A stretch of DNA of 50,688 nucleotides from Treponema sp. (GTDB lineage: Bacteria > Spirochaetota > Spirochaetia > Treponematales > Breznakiellaceae): the NCBI GenBank assembly GCA_031286205.1, contig JAITUR010000019.1:1-50688 (forward strand), given 5' to 3'. A program made the position numbers and the translations under genes. The first letter of the stretch is position 1, and each line of letters opens with the position of its first letter. Shown in pieces: positions 37,555-46,047 of this stretch. The notes under the pieces are model-generated. The model was not told the origin of the DNA and did not search any database. It saw nothing but the letters and a program-made list of their open reading frames with translations.

Positions 37555-37725
37555 ATGGCCTATAAAATTAACGATTCTTGCGTAAACTGCGGCTCCTGTG
37601 TCAGCGACTGCCCTGTAGAAGCAATTTCCGAAAAAGACGGAGCCTACAGCATAGATCCTGCAATATGCACCGGTTGCGGCGCTTGTGTAGGTTCCTGCCC
37701 AACAGACGCTATTGTTCAAGCATAA
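37555..37725 (+). CDS. 2[4Fe-4S] ferredoxin
   Basis: A 56-residue bacterial ferredoxin with two complete cluster motifs: Cys9, 12, 15 and 19 followed by Pro, and Cys38, 41, 44 and 48 followed by Pro. It is a low-potential electron carrier in the cytoplasm. ATG 37555 follows AGAGAGG and gives the normal size; the longer frame upstream covers the promoter. It overlaps the next gene's start by 14 bases. Confidence 0.95.
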   Translation: MAYKINDSCVNCGSCVSDCPVEAISEKDGAYSIDPAICTGCGACVGSCPTDAIVQA

Positions 37726-38659
37726 TTTACTTGTTCTTTTACTGGCGTTTACCTGTCTGCCGGTCTGCGGGGCTCAAAGCAGCCCTCAGTCCGCGGACGG
37801 TTTTCCCGTCATTACAAGGATGGATTCCAGAGATACCATCTTTAGGCAGTATATTAACGATGTAGAAAGCAATAGAAGGCGGCTTGCCGGTATTCGGAAC
37901 CGCATTGTTACCCCCCAAATCGAAGAAACCGCATCTCATCTTACAATTTACCAGTACACCCTTAACTCCGGCGATGATCTTTTTTCCGTAGCGGCACGAT
38001 GCAATATACCCTACTCCGCCCTGGCAAGCATAAACAGAATTGCCCATGTAACCGCCTTGGAAGAAGGCCAAACAATACTTTTACCCTCATTCCCCGGATT
38101 ATATATTCCGGAAAATTATCAATCTGAAATAGAAAAATTGCTGGCGGCATCCAGACTTGCGCACGAAGAATCAGTCGATATAAAAGTAAACAGGGGCGGC
38201 AGAACAGAAACTTTTCATTTTTTTCCCGGCGCGGATTTTACGCCGACAGAAAGAACATTTTTTCTGAATGCGGGAATGCGTTTTCCTCTTAGATATTTCC
38301 GCATAACAAGCCGCTTTGGAGTAAGATCGAACCCGGTAACAGGAAATATTCTTATGCATCATGGGATGGATCTTGCGGCGCCGGAAGGAACCGAAGTTTA
38401 TGCAATAGCCGACGGAACTGTAACAGAAATTGGAAACGATCCTGTCTACGGAATTTATATCATTATTACCCACAGGGACAGATTAACAAGTTTGTATGGG
38501 CATTTGCAAAAAACAGAAACAACCTTGAATACAACGGTAAGATCGGGTACTCTTATAGGAAGAGTAGGAACAACAGGTCAATCTACAGGACCACATCTGC
38601 ATTTTGAGCTTAGACAAAACGGCAGACCTATTGATCCGGCAAGAAGACTCCGGAACTAA
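37712..38659 (+). CDS. LysM and M23-type peptidoglycan hydrolase, secreted
   Basis: The protein has 315 residues. A signal peptide (FKHNLLVLLLAFTCLPVCGA) is followed by a LysM-like domain (YTLNSGDDLFSVAARCNIPY, about 87-135) and a C-terminal M23 domain with HHGMDLAAPEG and HLHFEL, the zinc ligands of LytM/NlpD-type enzymes. It should bind and cut, or activate cutting of, the cell wall. The start is TTG (37712) inside the ferredoxin gene, with no Shine-Dalgarno site, so coupled translation is likely. It precedes a secreted PEGA-like gene. Confidence 0.85.
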   Translation: MFKHNLLVLLLAFTCLPVCGAQSSPQSADGFPVITRMDSRDTIFRQYINDVESNRRRLAGIRNRIVTPQIEETASHLTIYQYTLNSGDDLFSVAARCNIPYSALASINRIAHVTALEEGQTILLPSFPGLYIPENYQSEIEKLLAASRLAHEESVDIKVNRGGRTETFHFFPGADFTPTERTFFLNAGMRFPLRYFRITSRFGVRSNPVTGNILMHHGMDLAAPEGTEVYAIADGTVTEIGNDPVYGIYIIITHRDRLTSLYGHLQKTETTLNTTVRSGTLIGRVGTTGQSTGPHLHFELRQNGRPIDPARRLRN

Positions 38660-38686
38660 AACCTAAGGACGGAAAAGATCAGAAGC

Positions 38687-39658
38687 TTGGTATTATTGGC
38701 AATTTGCCTGTTGTTTCCCGGCATTCATTTGCATTCGGAACCTTTCAGAACAGTTGTAGAAAGCACCATAGAAGTATCACCGGAAAGACCGCAGGGAAGC
38801 AGCGCCTCTATCGGTATTAACAGTTCTCTGCTTATAAACCTGGGGCCCGAAGCAAGGTTTCTAAGGGGAATAGAAATAACTGTCTCCGCTCCGCAAAATT
38901 GGATACCCTACCGCAATGCCCTTGTAATGGTAATTTATAATAATTTAACGCCAAAAACCGCTTCCGGTGTTGTCGATATTAGCGGAACCAGAATTGCCCT
39001 GGAACCACTACCCGCAAGGCTTCAGACAATTTATCAAATTCCGGTACGGCAAAATCACGGGCTTAGAACAACTACCTCTGTGACAGTTCCTACCGGCATT
39101 ACCCTGCCCAATACATTCCCCATTCTTTTTGGCTTTATTCCCGCAATGAAGGGGCTTTCCTCTGAATTGGAATCCATGAGATTTAACATAACTGTACGGC
39201 CAATTTTAAGCGATGAAGGAGCTATCAGGCTGAATTTCCGTTATCCCGCGCAATTAAGAAACAGACCCTTTACAGTCCGCATAAATGATACAGTAATAAC
39301 CAATATTAACGAACAAATTTTATTAAAAGAGGGAGAGCATCATCTTGTAATCCTGTCCGACGACTACCGCAACGAAAGCCGCCGTTTTGTTGTAGAAAGG
39401 GCTAAAATTATCGATTTATCGATAGAATTACTTGATCCTACCCCCATTATTATCTTCGAAGCGCCCCAAAACGCCAGAATTTACCTGAATAACACGCAAA
39501 TTCCGCGAACCCAGGAATCTGTTACGGTAGACCCCGGAAATCACGAAGTCAGGTTCCAGGTTGGCGATTATACGGTAACAAGGTCTATAAATGTCCAAAA
39601 AGGCAAAACCTACCGTGTATCAATGGCGGTTGATGTTACGATTCAGGAAGAAAACTAA
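38687..39658 (+). CDS. Secreted protein with C-terminal PEGA-like domain
   Basis: About 323 residues; a hydrophobic signal (LVLLAICLLFPGIHLHS) precedes a beta-rich mature region and a PEGA-like module at the end (FEAPQNARIYLNNTQIPRT to VTRSINVQKGKTYRVSM). Function unknown; PEGA domains occur on cell-surface proteins. The start is uncertain: TTG 38687 has no ribosome site, whereas ATC 38678 lies 8 bases after AAGGA (38665-38669) and would add a basic residue before the signal. It is third in the ferredoxin-M23 operon, 27 bases after the peptidase. Confidence 0.7.
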   Translation: MVLLAICLLFPGIHLHSEPFRTVVESTIEVSPERPQGSSASIGINSSLLINLGPEARFLRGIEITVSAPQNWIPYRNALVMVIYNNLTPKTASGVVDISGTRIALEPLPARLQTIYQIPVRQNHGLRTTTSVTVPTGITLPNTFPILFGFIPAMKGLSSELESMRFNITVRPILSDEGAIRLNFRYPAQLRNRPFTVRINDTVITNINEQILLKEGEHHLVILSDDYRNESRRFVVERAKIIDLSIELLDPTPIIIFEAPQNARIYLNNTQIPRTQESVTVDPGNHEVRFQVGDYTVTRSINVQKGKTYRVSMAVDVTIQEEN

Positions 39659-39769
39659 CAGTATCTAAAAAACAATTACAGAAAATCGACCTTATTACCG
39701 ATATACTTAATGTCGGGATTATAGTTCCCCTCCCAAATCACTATAGTTCCGATATGCCTCAAGGGCATG

Positions 39770-39803
39770 GAGCTGTCCGGTACACATCGGGCAGCTCTTT
39801 TTT
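39770..39803 (+). terminator. Rho-independent terminator
   Basis: GAGCTG-T-CC (39770-39778) pairs with GG-G-CAGCTC (39789-39797), loop about 10 bases, followed by six Ts (39798-39803). It ends the ferredoxin-M23-PEGA run and precedes the next promoter. Confidence 0.85.
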
Positions 39804-39808
39804 ATATC

Positions 39809-39837
39809 TTGTTCCTAATTAGTTATCCTTATATAAT
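39809..39837 (+). promoter_or_regulatory. Promoter of the PEGA/FGE-like gene, leaderless geometry
   Basis: TTGTTC (39809-39814), 17 bases, TATAAT (39832-39837), then 6 bases to ATG 39844. The predicted start point is the A of the ATG. Confidence 0.6.
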
Positions 39838-39843
39838 TCTGAT

Positions 39844-41163
39844 ATGAGCAAAAAAAACGCAAAAACACCTGAAAACGAAACAGACGATATAGTCAAACTA
39901 AAGCCGCTATTTGGGATAAAACCGGGGGTATATCTTACGGTTTTTTATTCGGCAGCTTTATTATTAATTCTCTTTTTCATATTTGTCCATCATGGGCTTG
40001 TAAACCACGGAGCTGTTTTAATCGTTAAAACAGAGCCTGCGGGCGCGGCAGTAAGAATAAATGATACCTACATGGGTACATCGGGAACAAAGATACATAT
40101 ACCTAATTCGATTAAACCAAACGAAACTGTTAATATCCAGGTTGTCCTTCCCGGTTTTGAACCCGAAGGAGAAGCCTGCGAAATCCCCGGACGAATCTTT
40201 GGAACACGGTTTTTCCCGCGCGCCTTTAAATTGGAATATACCCTAAAAACTTTAGACCCATATAAAGCGCTTGCCAATGCCGCGTCCGAGTATGCCGCAT
40301 GGAGTTTTGGCGGAGAACCTACCGAAGCCTGGCAGATTCCGCTTGTTTTATCTGAAGGTGTTTACCGCACAGGGCAATCAATGGAAATCCGGCAAATAAT
40401 GGCAAGCAAAGAAATTTTAAAATCCGCCGCCCGTTTTACTGTTACCAGAGCCGCCCTGCGAGATTTAACCCGCGCCAAAATCCTGCTGGATAATATGGGG
40501 CAAGCCCCGTCCCCGTCGGCGCTTACCGGATCGCTTTCCGATATATTGGTCTTTTTGTCGGAAAACCCGGGCTCCGCCAAATGGCTTACAGATGTACTGC
40601 CGGCAGAATCTGCAGCTCTGGTAAGAGAATCAAACTGGTATAAAAACGAACTGCAAACTGCCGTTTTACGGGAACCGGCAGCCGGAACAATAAATATAAC
40701 TGCCGTACCCAAAACCCTCTTTAAAAACTTTCTTGCCGAAAACCCCGAATGGCAAGATCACTATATCGATTATTTCGAAGATGATATTGCAGGACATCCG
40801 GCTCAGATTTACGGCAGCGATATTGTTACAGGTGTTTCCTGGTATGCCGCGGAAGCATTCTGCAAGTGGCTTACCAAAAGACTGCCTGCCTCGCAGTCAA
40901 ATATGGAAGTACGCCTGCCGACACAAGCCGAACTGGAAATAGCCAGAAATAGGGAAAGTATCGCCGGCTGGGAATGGTGCGCAGACCCATTTGCCCCTTT
41001 AAATTTTAATTCCAATATCGATGCGATACAGGCAGTCGGTTCTCCGGAACGCGCAATATACGGCAAGCAAACAGCAAATTCTCCGCTTACCAGGGCATCT
41101 TTACCCCCTAATTTCCGTTCCCCCATTGTTACTTTCCGTACGGTAATTGCGGAAAAACAATAG
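39844..41163 (+). CDS. Membrane-anchored PEGA and formylglycine-enzyme-like (FGE-sulfatase) domain protein
   Basis: The protein has 439 residues. A transmembrane anchor (about 32-50) is followed by a PEGA module (AVLIVKTEPAGAAVRINDTYMGTSG), a helical middle, and a C-terminal region resembling the SUMF1/FGE fold (GVSWYAAEAFCKWLTKRLP, EVRLPTQAELEIARN, GWEWCADPF). Whether it has enzyme activity is unknown; most bacterial members are not formylglycine-generating. It is 9 bases before smpB, suggesting read-through. Predicted leaderless. Confidence 0.78.
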   Translation: MSKKNAKTPENETDDIVKLKPLFGIKPGVYLTVFYSAALLLILFFIFVHHGLVNHGAVLIVKTEPAGAAVRINDTYMGTSGTKIHIPNSIKPNETVNIQVVLPGFEPEGEACEIPGRIFGTRFFPRAFKLEYTLKTLDPYKALANAASEYAAWSFGGEPTEAWQIPLVLSEGVYRTGQSMEIRQIMASKEILKSAARFTVTRAALRDLTRAKILLDNMGQAPSPSALTGSLSDILVFLSENPGSAKWLTDVLPAESAALVRESNWYKNELQTAVLREPAAGTINITAVPKTLFKNFLAENPEWQDHYIDYFEDDIAGHPAQIYGSDIVTGVSWYAAEAFCKWLTKRLPASQSNMEVRLPTQAELEIARNRESIAGWEWCADPFAPLNFNSNIDAIQAVGSPERAIYGKQTANSPLTRASLPPNFRSPIVTFRTVIAEKQ

Positions 41164-41172
41164 CGGTAAATT

Positions 41173-41631
41173 ATGAGCGAAGGTATCAAAATAATTGCCC
41201 AAAACCGAAAAGCCCGCTACGACTACACAGTAGACGAAACCTATGAATGCGGCATAGAGCTTTTAGGGACAGAGGTAAAATCTTTCCGGGACGGGAGAAT
41301 TTCCTTCCCCGATGCCTGGGCAGAGGTAATTAAGGGCGAGGTTTGGGTAAATTCCCTGAATATAGCGGAAAATCCATTTTCATCGATATTTAACCACGAC
41401 CCCAATAGAAAAAAACGCCTGCTTCTTCACAAGGAAGAGATAAAACGCATAAATCGTAAAGTTGACGAAAAAGGATACACCCTTATTCCAATGTCATTTT
41501 ATTTTAAAAAAGGCAGGGTAAAGGTGGAATTAGGGCTGTGTAAGGGTAAAAAAGCCTTCGATAAAAGAGCCAGTATCCGCGAAAAAGACCTAAAACGGGA
41601 TATTCAACGAGAATTCCGCCACAAAAACTAG
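41173..41631 (+). CDS. smpB: SsrA-binding protein SmpB
   Basis: The protein has 152 residues. NRKARYDYTVDETYECGIELLGTEVKS is the conserved N-terminal part, and FDKRASIREKDLKRDIQREFRHKN the basic C-terminal tail that enters the ribosome. It delivers tmRNA to stalled ribosomes. No tmRNA gene was seen in the window. It ends just before a 138-bp inverted-end element. Confidence 0.96.
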   Translation: MSEGIKIIAQNRKARYDYTVDETYECGIELLGTEVKSFRDGRISFPDAWAEVIKGEVWVNSLNIAENPFSSIFNHDPNRKKRLLLHKEEIKRINRKVDEKGYTLIPMSFYFKKGRVKVELGLCKGKKAFDKRASIREKDLKRDIQREFRHKN

Positions 41632-41649
41632 TTATTTACAAAAAGAGTA

Positions 41650-41787
41650 TCACACGGAGCCACGGAGACACAGAGCATTAATTTGATATTTTTTTTTATA
41701 AATTCATTATTTTCATTTAATTTAATGCATAAAATGAATAAATCTAGATTTCAAACATCAACTCTGTGGCTCTGTGTCCCTGTGTGA
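41650..41787. repeat. 138-bp element with 26-bp imperfect inverted ends
   Basis: The left end 41650-41675 (beginning TCACACGGAGCC) and right end 41762-41787 are inverse with 21 of 26 matches. They consist of CACGGAGACACAGAG-like units, a sequence type seen dispersed in many bacterial genomes. The AT-rich interior has no gene. It could be a MITE-like element or fold into a long hairpin after smpB. Confidence 0.65.
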
Positions 41788-41803
41788 GTTATTCTTCAAA
41801 TTT

Positions 41804-42244
41804 CTAGTTTTGCGTCTTTTTTTCTATAATTTCAAGCATCAATAAAAAAGCAAAAACCAATAAGCCGGCGCAAATAGCGGCTATTTTAATACTTTTTTCC
41901 GAAATATACTCCGGTTTTTGAGCAATATATACATTTCCGGTTATTACAGGGGCAGTTTTACTATTTCCAAGACCTACAATTCGGACAAATCGTTCATTTT
42001 CATGGCCATAACCCATCTGACGGGCATGAACTATCAAGGTATCCTGATCGTAAAGAAGATTATTTCTATTTTTTTCCAATTCTTCGTTAATTATCCCTAA
42101 TTCTTTAATATTTGCCCACTGCTGAGCCTTCTCTTCCTGTAGGTATTTATAGCCAAATACACCCTTTGGACCGCCCAGGAACGAAAAAAGGGTATATACA
42201 GCTACAGCAGTCCATAATGCAATGAGGTATTTGGAGATTCTCAT
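41804..42244 (-). CDS. FtsB/DivIC-like septum formation initiator protein
   Basis: The protein has 146 residues. An N-terminal membrane helix (about 5-25) is followed by a coiled coil (about 35-70) and the family-like DTLIVHARQMGYGHENERFVRI, then a second helix near the C-terminus (about 116-138), which is not usual for FtsB. Probably a cell-division or envelope protein. No ribosome binding site is visible before the ATG. It is divergent from the acidic protein gene. Confidence 0.65.
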   Translation of the reverse strand: MRISKYLIALWTAVAVYTLFSFLGGPKGVFGYKYLQEEKAQQWANIKELGIINEELEKNRNNLLYDQDTLIVHARQMGYGHENERFVRIVGLGNSKTAPVITGNVYIAQKPEYISEKSIKIAAICAGLLVFAFLLMLEIIEKKTQN

Positions 42245-42297
42245 ATATCGATTTACGGTTATTTATGAATGTTTCTTTACCAGTTGCAAAGAAAGCA

Positions 42298-42326
42298 TTG
42301 ACAACAGTCCTTTCATAGATTATCAT
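42298..42326 (+). promoter_or_regulatory. Promoter of the acidic protein-DUF115 operon
   Basis: A consensus TTGACA (42298-42303), 17 bases and TATCAT (42321-42326). The start point near 42333 gives a 72-base leader, with AGGGAG just before the ATG at 42405. Confidence 0.7.
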
Positions 42327-42404
42327 TTAATATGAGAAAAACTACTGAAAACAGGGAGAAATACCGATATTTAACGATATAGTGTTTAATTTAGGGAGCG
42401 GTAC

Positions 42405-44666
42405 ATGGCAAGTAATAACAAACCTTCAATTTATTCAGATCGCGGAAGCATTGGCTCTGCAGAAGAATTAGATGAATATGGCGTATGGGTAAAAAGCGAA
42501 CCTCAAGTTCTGTCCGCAGACTTAAGTGTCGATAAATCAGCTTTAGCAGACGATACTTCGTCGGACGATGACTTAACCTTCGACGATGCTGTCCTGGATG
42601 TTAAAGAAGCTTCGGGCGAATCCTCGAAATTTGCAGACATGGAATTTCCAGATGATGATATCGATATTGATAGTATCGATGAACCTGCCGTAGCAGAAAA
42701 AGATTTGGACGATTTTAACTTTGACGATTTATCTATTCCATCTGATACATCTGACGAAGAAAGCGATTCTATCGGTCTTTCAGACGATGATTTTGATATG
42801 CCTGCCATACAAGAAGAAGACGACAGCTTTGGGGTACCTACCGTAAAATCAATAGAAAGTAATATCGATTCCATTCAGTCCGATTTTAATAATGCTATCG
42901 AAGAAGATGGCGAGCTTTCTTCTAACTTGCTAAAAAAAATAGCCACAGAACTTTCTTCTATCAGAACAGAACTACAGGATCTTAAAAAAGAATTTTCCAA
43001 TGTCCGTCCGGGCGCGTCCGACGAAAAAGCGGGCTTCTTCGAAGATGATGACGAAAAGATTGCCCTTACCGGCGATGAACTGGATGATATTCTTGGTTCT
43101 ACTCCGGCAGAAAACGAATATACAGAACCTGTCTCTAAAGGTCTTGCAGACAATCTTGGCGGCGATGATGACGACGATGAAACAATAGCTTTAACCGGCG
43201 ATGAACTTGACAACATTCTTAACTCCGCTGATTTCATAGAAGAGTCCGGAACCAATGAAGAAATGGAGAGCGATTTTACCGGCGAAGCATCTTCAGAAGA
43301 TACTTCCGACGACAGCGACATAACTTTTGATAATGACAGTGTATCGTTAAATGACGACGACCTTTCGTTTGATATGCCGGAGGATACTTCGGGGCTGGAT
43401 GATTTAGGCGAACAAGAAATAGATCTTGGCAACGACCTGGGCATAGATCTGGACAGCGATTTTGGCGGCGATTTAGACGATGACATGGACCTTGGCGAAA
43501 TAGATCTTGGCTCGGAATTTTTATCGGAAGACCTTGCAGCCGACGATTTCGATTTCCTTGACGATAATTCAGAGGATAAGGTTCCTGTAGAAATAGATGA
43601 ATCTAAAGATGCGGAAGAATTACAGCAGCTAAGGGAAGAAGGAGCAATCCCCATTACCTCTGCTCCGGAAAATGCAGACTATCTGGAAGACGAAACTCCG
43701 TTAGAAGATGAAATGCCAATAGATAATGAATTTTCAATGGACGACGAAACCCCAATAGAAGACGAAGCTCCAATAGATAACGATATTTCCATGGACGATG
43801 ATATTTCCATGGACGACAGTATTTCGATGGACGATTCTTTTGATTTATCTGATGCGGTAATAGACGAACCGGAATTATCGCTGGACGGCATAAGTGATCA
43901 TTCAGAAGAATTTGACATGGATTCCTTGGACGATATTACGATAGACGACGATATCCCTGCGGAAACATCAATGGACAATACTCCTTCTGATGATCCTTTC
44001 GATACTCCTTCCGATGATCTTTCGACGGATGATTTTTCTGCAGATGAATTTGGAGCCCCGTCCTCGATAGACGAAGAAGAATCATTCGATGATATAGAGA
44101 TAGATATTCCAACGGAAAGCGGCGATGATACAGAAATAGAAATGGAAGAGCCGGCAGAATATGAGCCTGAAATTTCTATGGAAGAAGATGAAGGAGAAAC
44201 CGAAAGCATAGATGATCCTATATCTTTTGAAGATAACTTCGACGATTTTGCCGATATGCCGGGTGACGACGAACCCCTGAATTTAGATTCACTGGATGAA
44301 CCGTCGGATTTTGCCGATGAAATATCCGATTATCCGGAACAGGCTCCTGCCCCGCAATATACGCCTCAGGCAGCGCCGCCACAGCCGACACCTCAAGCAG
44401 CAGCACCGCAATATGCGCCTCCTCCGCAAGCTGCGGCTCCTGCGGCTGCTCCACAAGCAGCTCCAGCGGCGGCGGCTCCGGCAGCCCCTGCGCATCCGGG
44501 ATTACCATTCCAAATTCCTACAGATTTAAGATCTGAACTAAGAAATATTCTTAGCTATATGGATCAGCTTCTTGAATCCTTGCCGGAAGAAAAAATCGAA
44601 GAATTTGCAAAGTCGCAATACTTTGATTCCTACAAGAAACTCTTTAAGGAATTGGGGCTGGTATAA
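42405..44666 (+). CDS. Very acidic low-complexity protein with short helical C-terminal domain
   Basis: A 753-residue protein, mostly Asp/Glu/Ser low complexity with no signal peptide. One helical segment (about 147-205) may form a coiled coil. IALTGDELD(D/N)IL occurs twice (about 222 and 261). Near 440-490 short units MDDE.PI.DE and ISMDDSISMDD repeat. A Pro/Ala/Gln-rich linker (about 645-700) leads to a 45-residue helical end (SELRNILSYMDQLLESLPEEKIEEF to LFKELGLV). Function unknown. It is first of a three-gene run with two DUF115 genes; I infer a shared pathway, possibly flagellar. Confidence 0.7.
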   Translation: MASNNKPSIYSDRGSIGSAEELDEYGVWVKSEPQVLSADLSVDKSALADDTSSDDDLTFDDAVLDVKEASGESSKFADMEFPDDDIDIDSIDEPAVAEKDLDDFNFDDLSIPSDTSDEESDSIGLSDDDFDMPAIQEEDDSFGVPTVKSIESNIDSIQSDFNNAIEEDGELSSNLLKKIATELSSIRTELQDLKKEFSNVRPGASDEKAGFFEDDDEKIALTGDELDDILGSTPAENEYTEPVSKGLADNLGGDDDDDETIALTGDELDNILNSADFIEESGTNEEMESDFTGEASSEDTSDDSDITFDNDSVSLNDDDLSFDMPEDTSGLDDLGEQEIDLGNDLGIDLDSDFGGDLDDDMDLGEIDLGSEFLSEDLAADDFDFLDDNSEDKVPVEIDESKDAEELQQLREEGAIPITSAPENADYLEDETPLEDEMPIDNEFSMDDETPIEDEAPIDNDISMDDDISMDDSISMDDSFDLSDAVIDEPELSLDGISDHSEEFDMDSLDDITIDDDIPAETSMDNTPSDDPFDTPSDDLSTDDFSADEFGAPSSIDEEESFDDIEIDIPTESGDDTEIEMEEPAEYEPEISMEEDEGETESIDDPISFEDNFDDFADMPGDDEPLNLDSLDEPSDFADEISDYPEQAPAPQYTPQAAPPQPTPQAAAPQYAPPPQAAAPAAAPQAAPAAAAPAAPAHPGLPFQIPTDLRSELRNILSYMDQLLESLPEEKIEEFAKSQYFDSYKKLFKELGLV

Positions 44667-44688
44667 TTTGACTGCTTAAATCTGCATT

Positions 44689-46047
44689 ATGGCTGAAAAA
44701 TCAACAATTATGCAATCAGATTTAAGCGGTAAGGATGGAGCGCAGCTTCACTCTCGTTATAACCCCCAGTTGGAAGCTGTACGATATATATCGTCCCTGT
44801 CATTAAACCCCAATACAGAATATTTTATTTTAATAGAGCCCGGAGAGGGCTACATGATACCTGTCTTGCAGGAAAAGTTTCCAAACAGTAAAATAATCGC
44901 TCTTTATGTTAACGATCCTGAACCGGAAGAAAAACTGGATAAAGAATTAACTCTTAACACATTGCAGCAAAACACCCCCGCCATAAAAATAATTGAATGG
45001 CGTCCTTCCATGAATTACTATAAAGATGCCTATGTAAAACTTTTATCTAAAACAGTTAAATATGTAAAAAGGTTCGAAGCAGAAAAAAGAACCGTAAGTT
45101 TTTTTGGAAAACGATGGGTAAATAATTTTTTTAGAAACATAGGCAATATTAATTCCGCCCTTCTTTACAAAAAAACCGATATTCCCGTTATTATTACAGG
45201 TTCCGGCCCTTCTTTGGAATCTGCCCTTTTGGATATAAAAAAGATTCAGGAAAACTGCCTGATTATTGCGGCATCTTCATCTGTAATGGCGCTTGGGCAT
45301 AACGGCATAAAACCTGATCTTGTAATTGCCACAGATGGCGGCGGCTGGGCTGTAAAACATTTATATCCTTTTTACAGATATTATGGAAATAATACCGGAG
45401 GGCTTGCCATTACATTGTGCGCCGCCCTTCCCTCTCAATGTTATAACACACCTGCATTATTGCTAAACGACGGCAGTTTGTGGCAAAGTGTTATTTTGCA
45501 CGAATTGCAATTACCTTCTGTTTTAATTCCCCAAAGGGGGACAGTTACCGCAAGCGCAATAGATCTTGCTTTGCAGCTTACAAGCGGAAATATATACCTT
45601 GCGGGTTTAGACCTTGCAGTAAATGATATACAAACCCATATAAAACCTTATGTATTTGACAATATGTTTTTGGAAAAATCGACAAGGTATTCTCCTTTAT
45701 ATTCGCAATATTTTACAAGATCAAGTTTAATAAAAGAAGGCGGCAGTATGGATATTTATGCCGAATGGTTTAAAACTCAGTACGGCTTATGGCCAAAACG
45801 AATTTACAATTTAAATGATTACAGCGGGCAAGCGTTAAAAAAAACAGGCGAATATTTTAAAAATGTCCCTGTCAGATGCAAAAACGGCATAGATATATTG
45901 CTTGCTGCCTTAAAAAACTCAATACACGAAAAAGATTTAAGAGCGGAACTAGAACCATTACTGGGCAAGGATATAGAAAATTATCTGTCTTCTTTGCACG
46001 CCTTAGCAGCCTCACACCCTGATGCCCCGCAAGGAAGTATAAATTGA
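44689..46047 (+). CDS. DUF115 / Maf-like protein, copy 1
   Basis: A 452-residue protein of the DUF115 (MptE-like Rossmann) family. FGKRWVNNFFRNIGNI precedes PVIITGSGPSLESAL and GHNGIKPDLVIATDGG, the family core. Such motility-associated factors are linked to glycosylation of flagellin in several bacteria. It overlaps the next gene by 4 bases; the two are diverged paralogues sharing FGKRW..N..RNI. The donor sugar and target are not visible. Confidence 0.8.
   Translation: MAEKSTIMQSDLSGKDGAQLHSRYNPQLEAVRYISSLSLNPNTEYFILIEPGEGYMIPVLQEKFPNSKIIALYVNDPEPEEKLDKELTLNTLQQNTPAIKIIEWRPSMNYYKDAYVKLLSKTVKYVKRFEAEKRTVSFFGKRWVNNFFRNIGNINSALLYKKTDIPVIITGSGPSLESALLDIKKIQENCLIIAASSSVMALGHNGIKPDLVIATDGGGWAVKHLYPFYRYYGNNTGGLAITLCAALPSQCYNTPALLLNDGSLWQSVILHELQLPSVLIPQRGTVTASAIDLALQLTSGNIYLAGLDLAVNDIQTHIKPYVFDNMFLEKSTRYSPLYSQYFTRSSLIKEGGSMDIYAEWFKTQYGLWPKRIYNLNDYSGQALKKTGEYFKNVPVRCKNGIDILLAALKNSIHEKDLRAELEPLLGKDIENYLSSLHALAASHPDAPQGSIN

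Noticed and set aside
42503-44508. Long Ser-rich reading frames on the minus strand opposite the acidic protein gene
   Set aside because: They are the complement of Asp/Glu-rich codons, with no ribosome sites; the plus-strand frame is longer and has a promoter.
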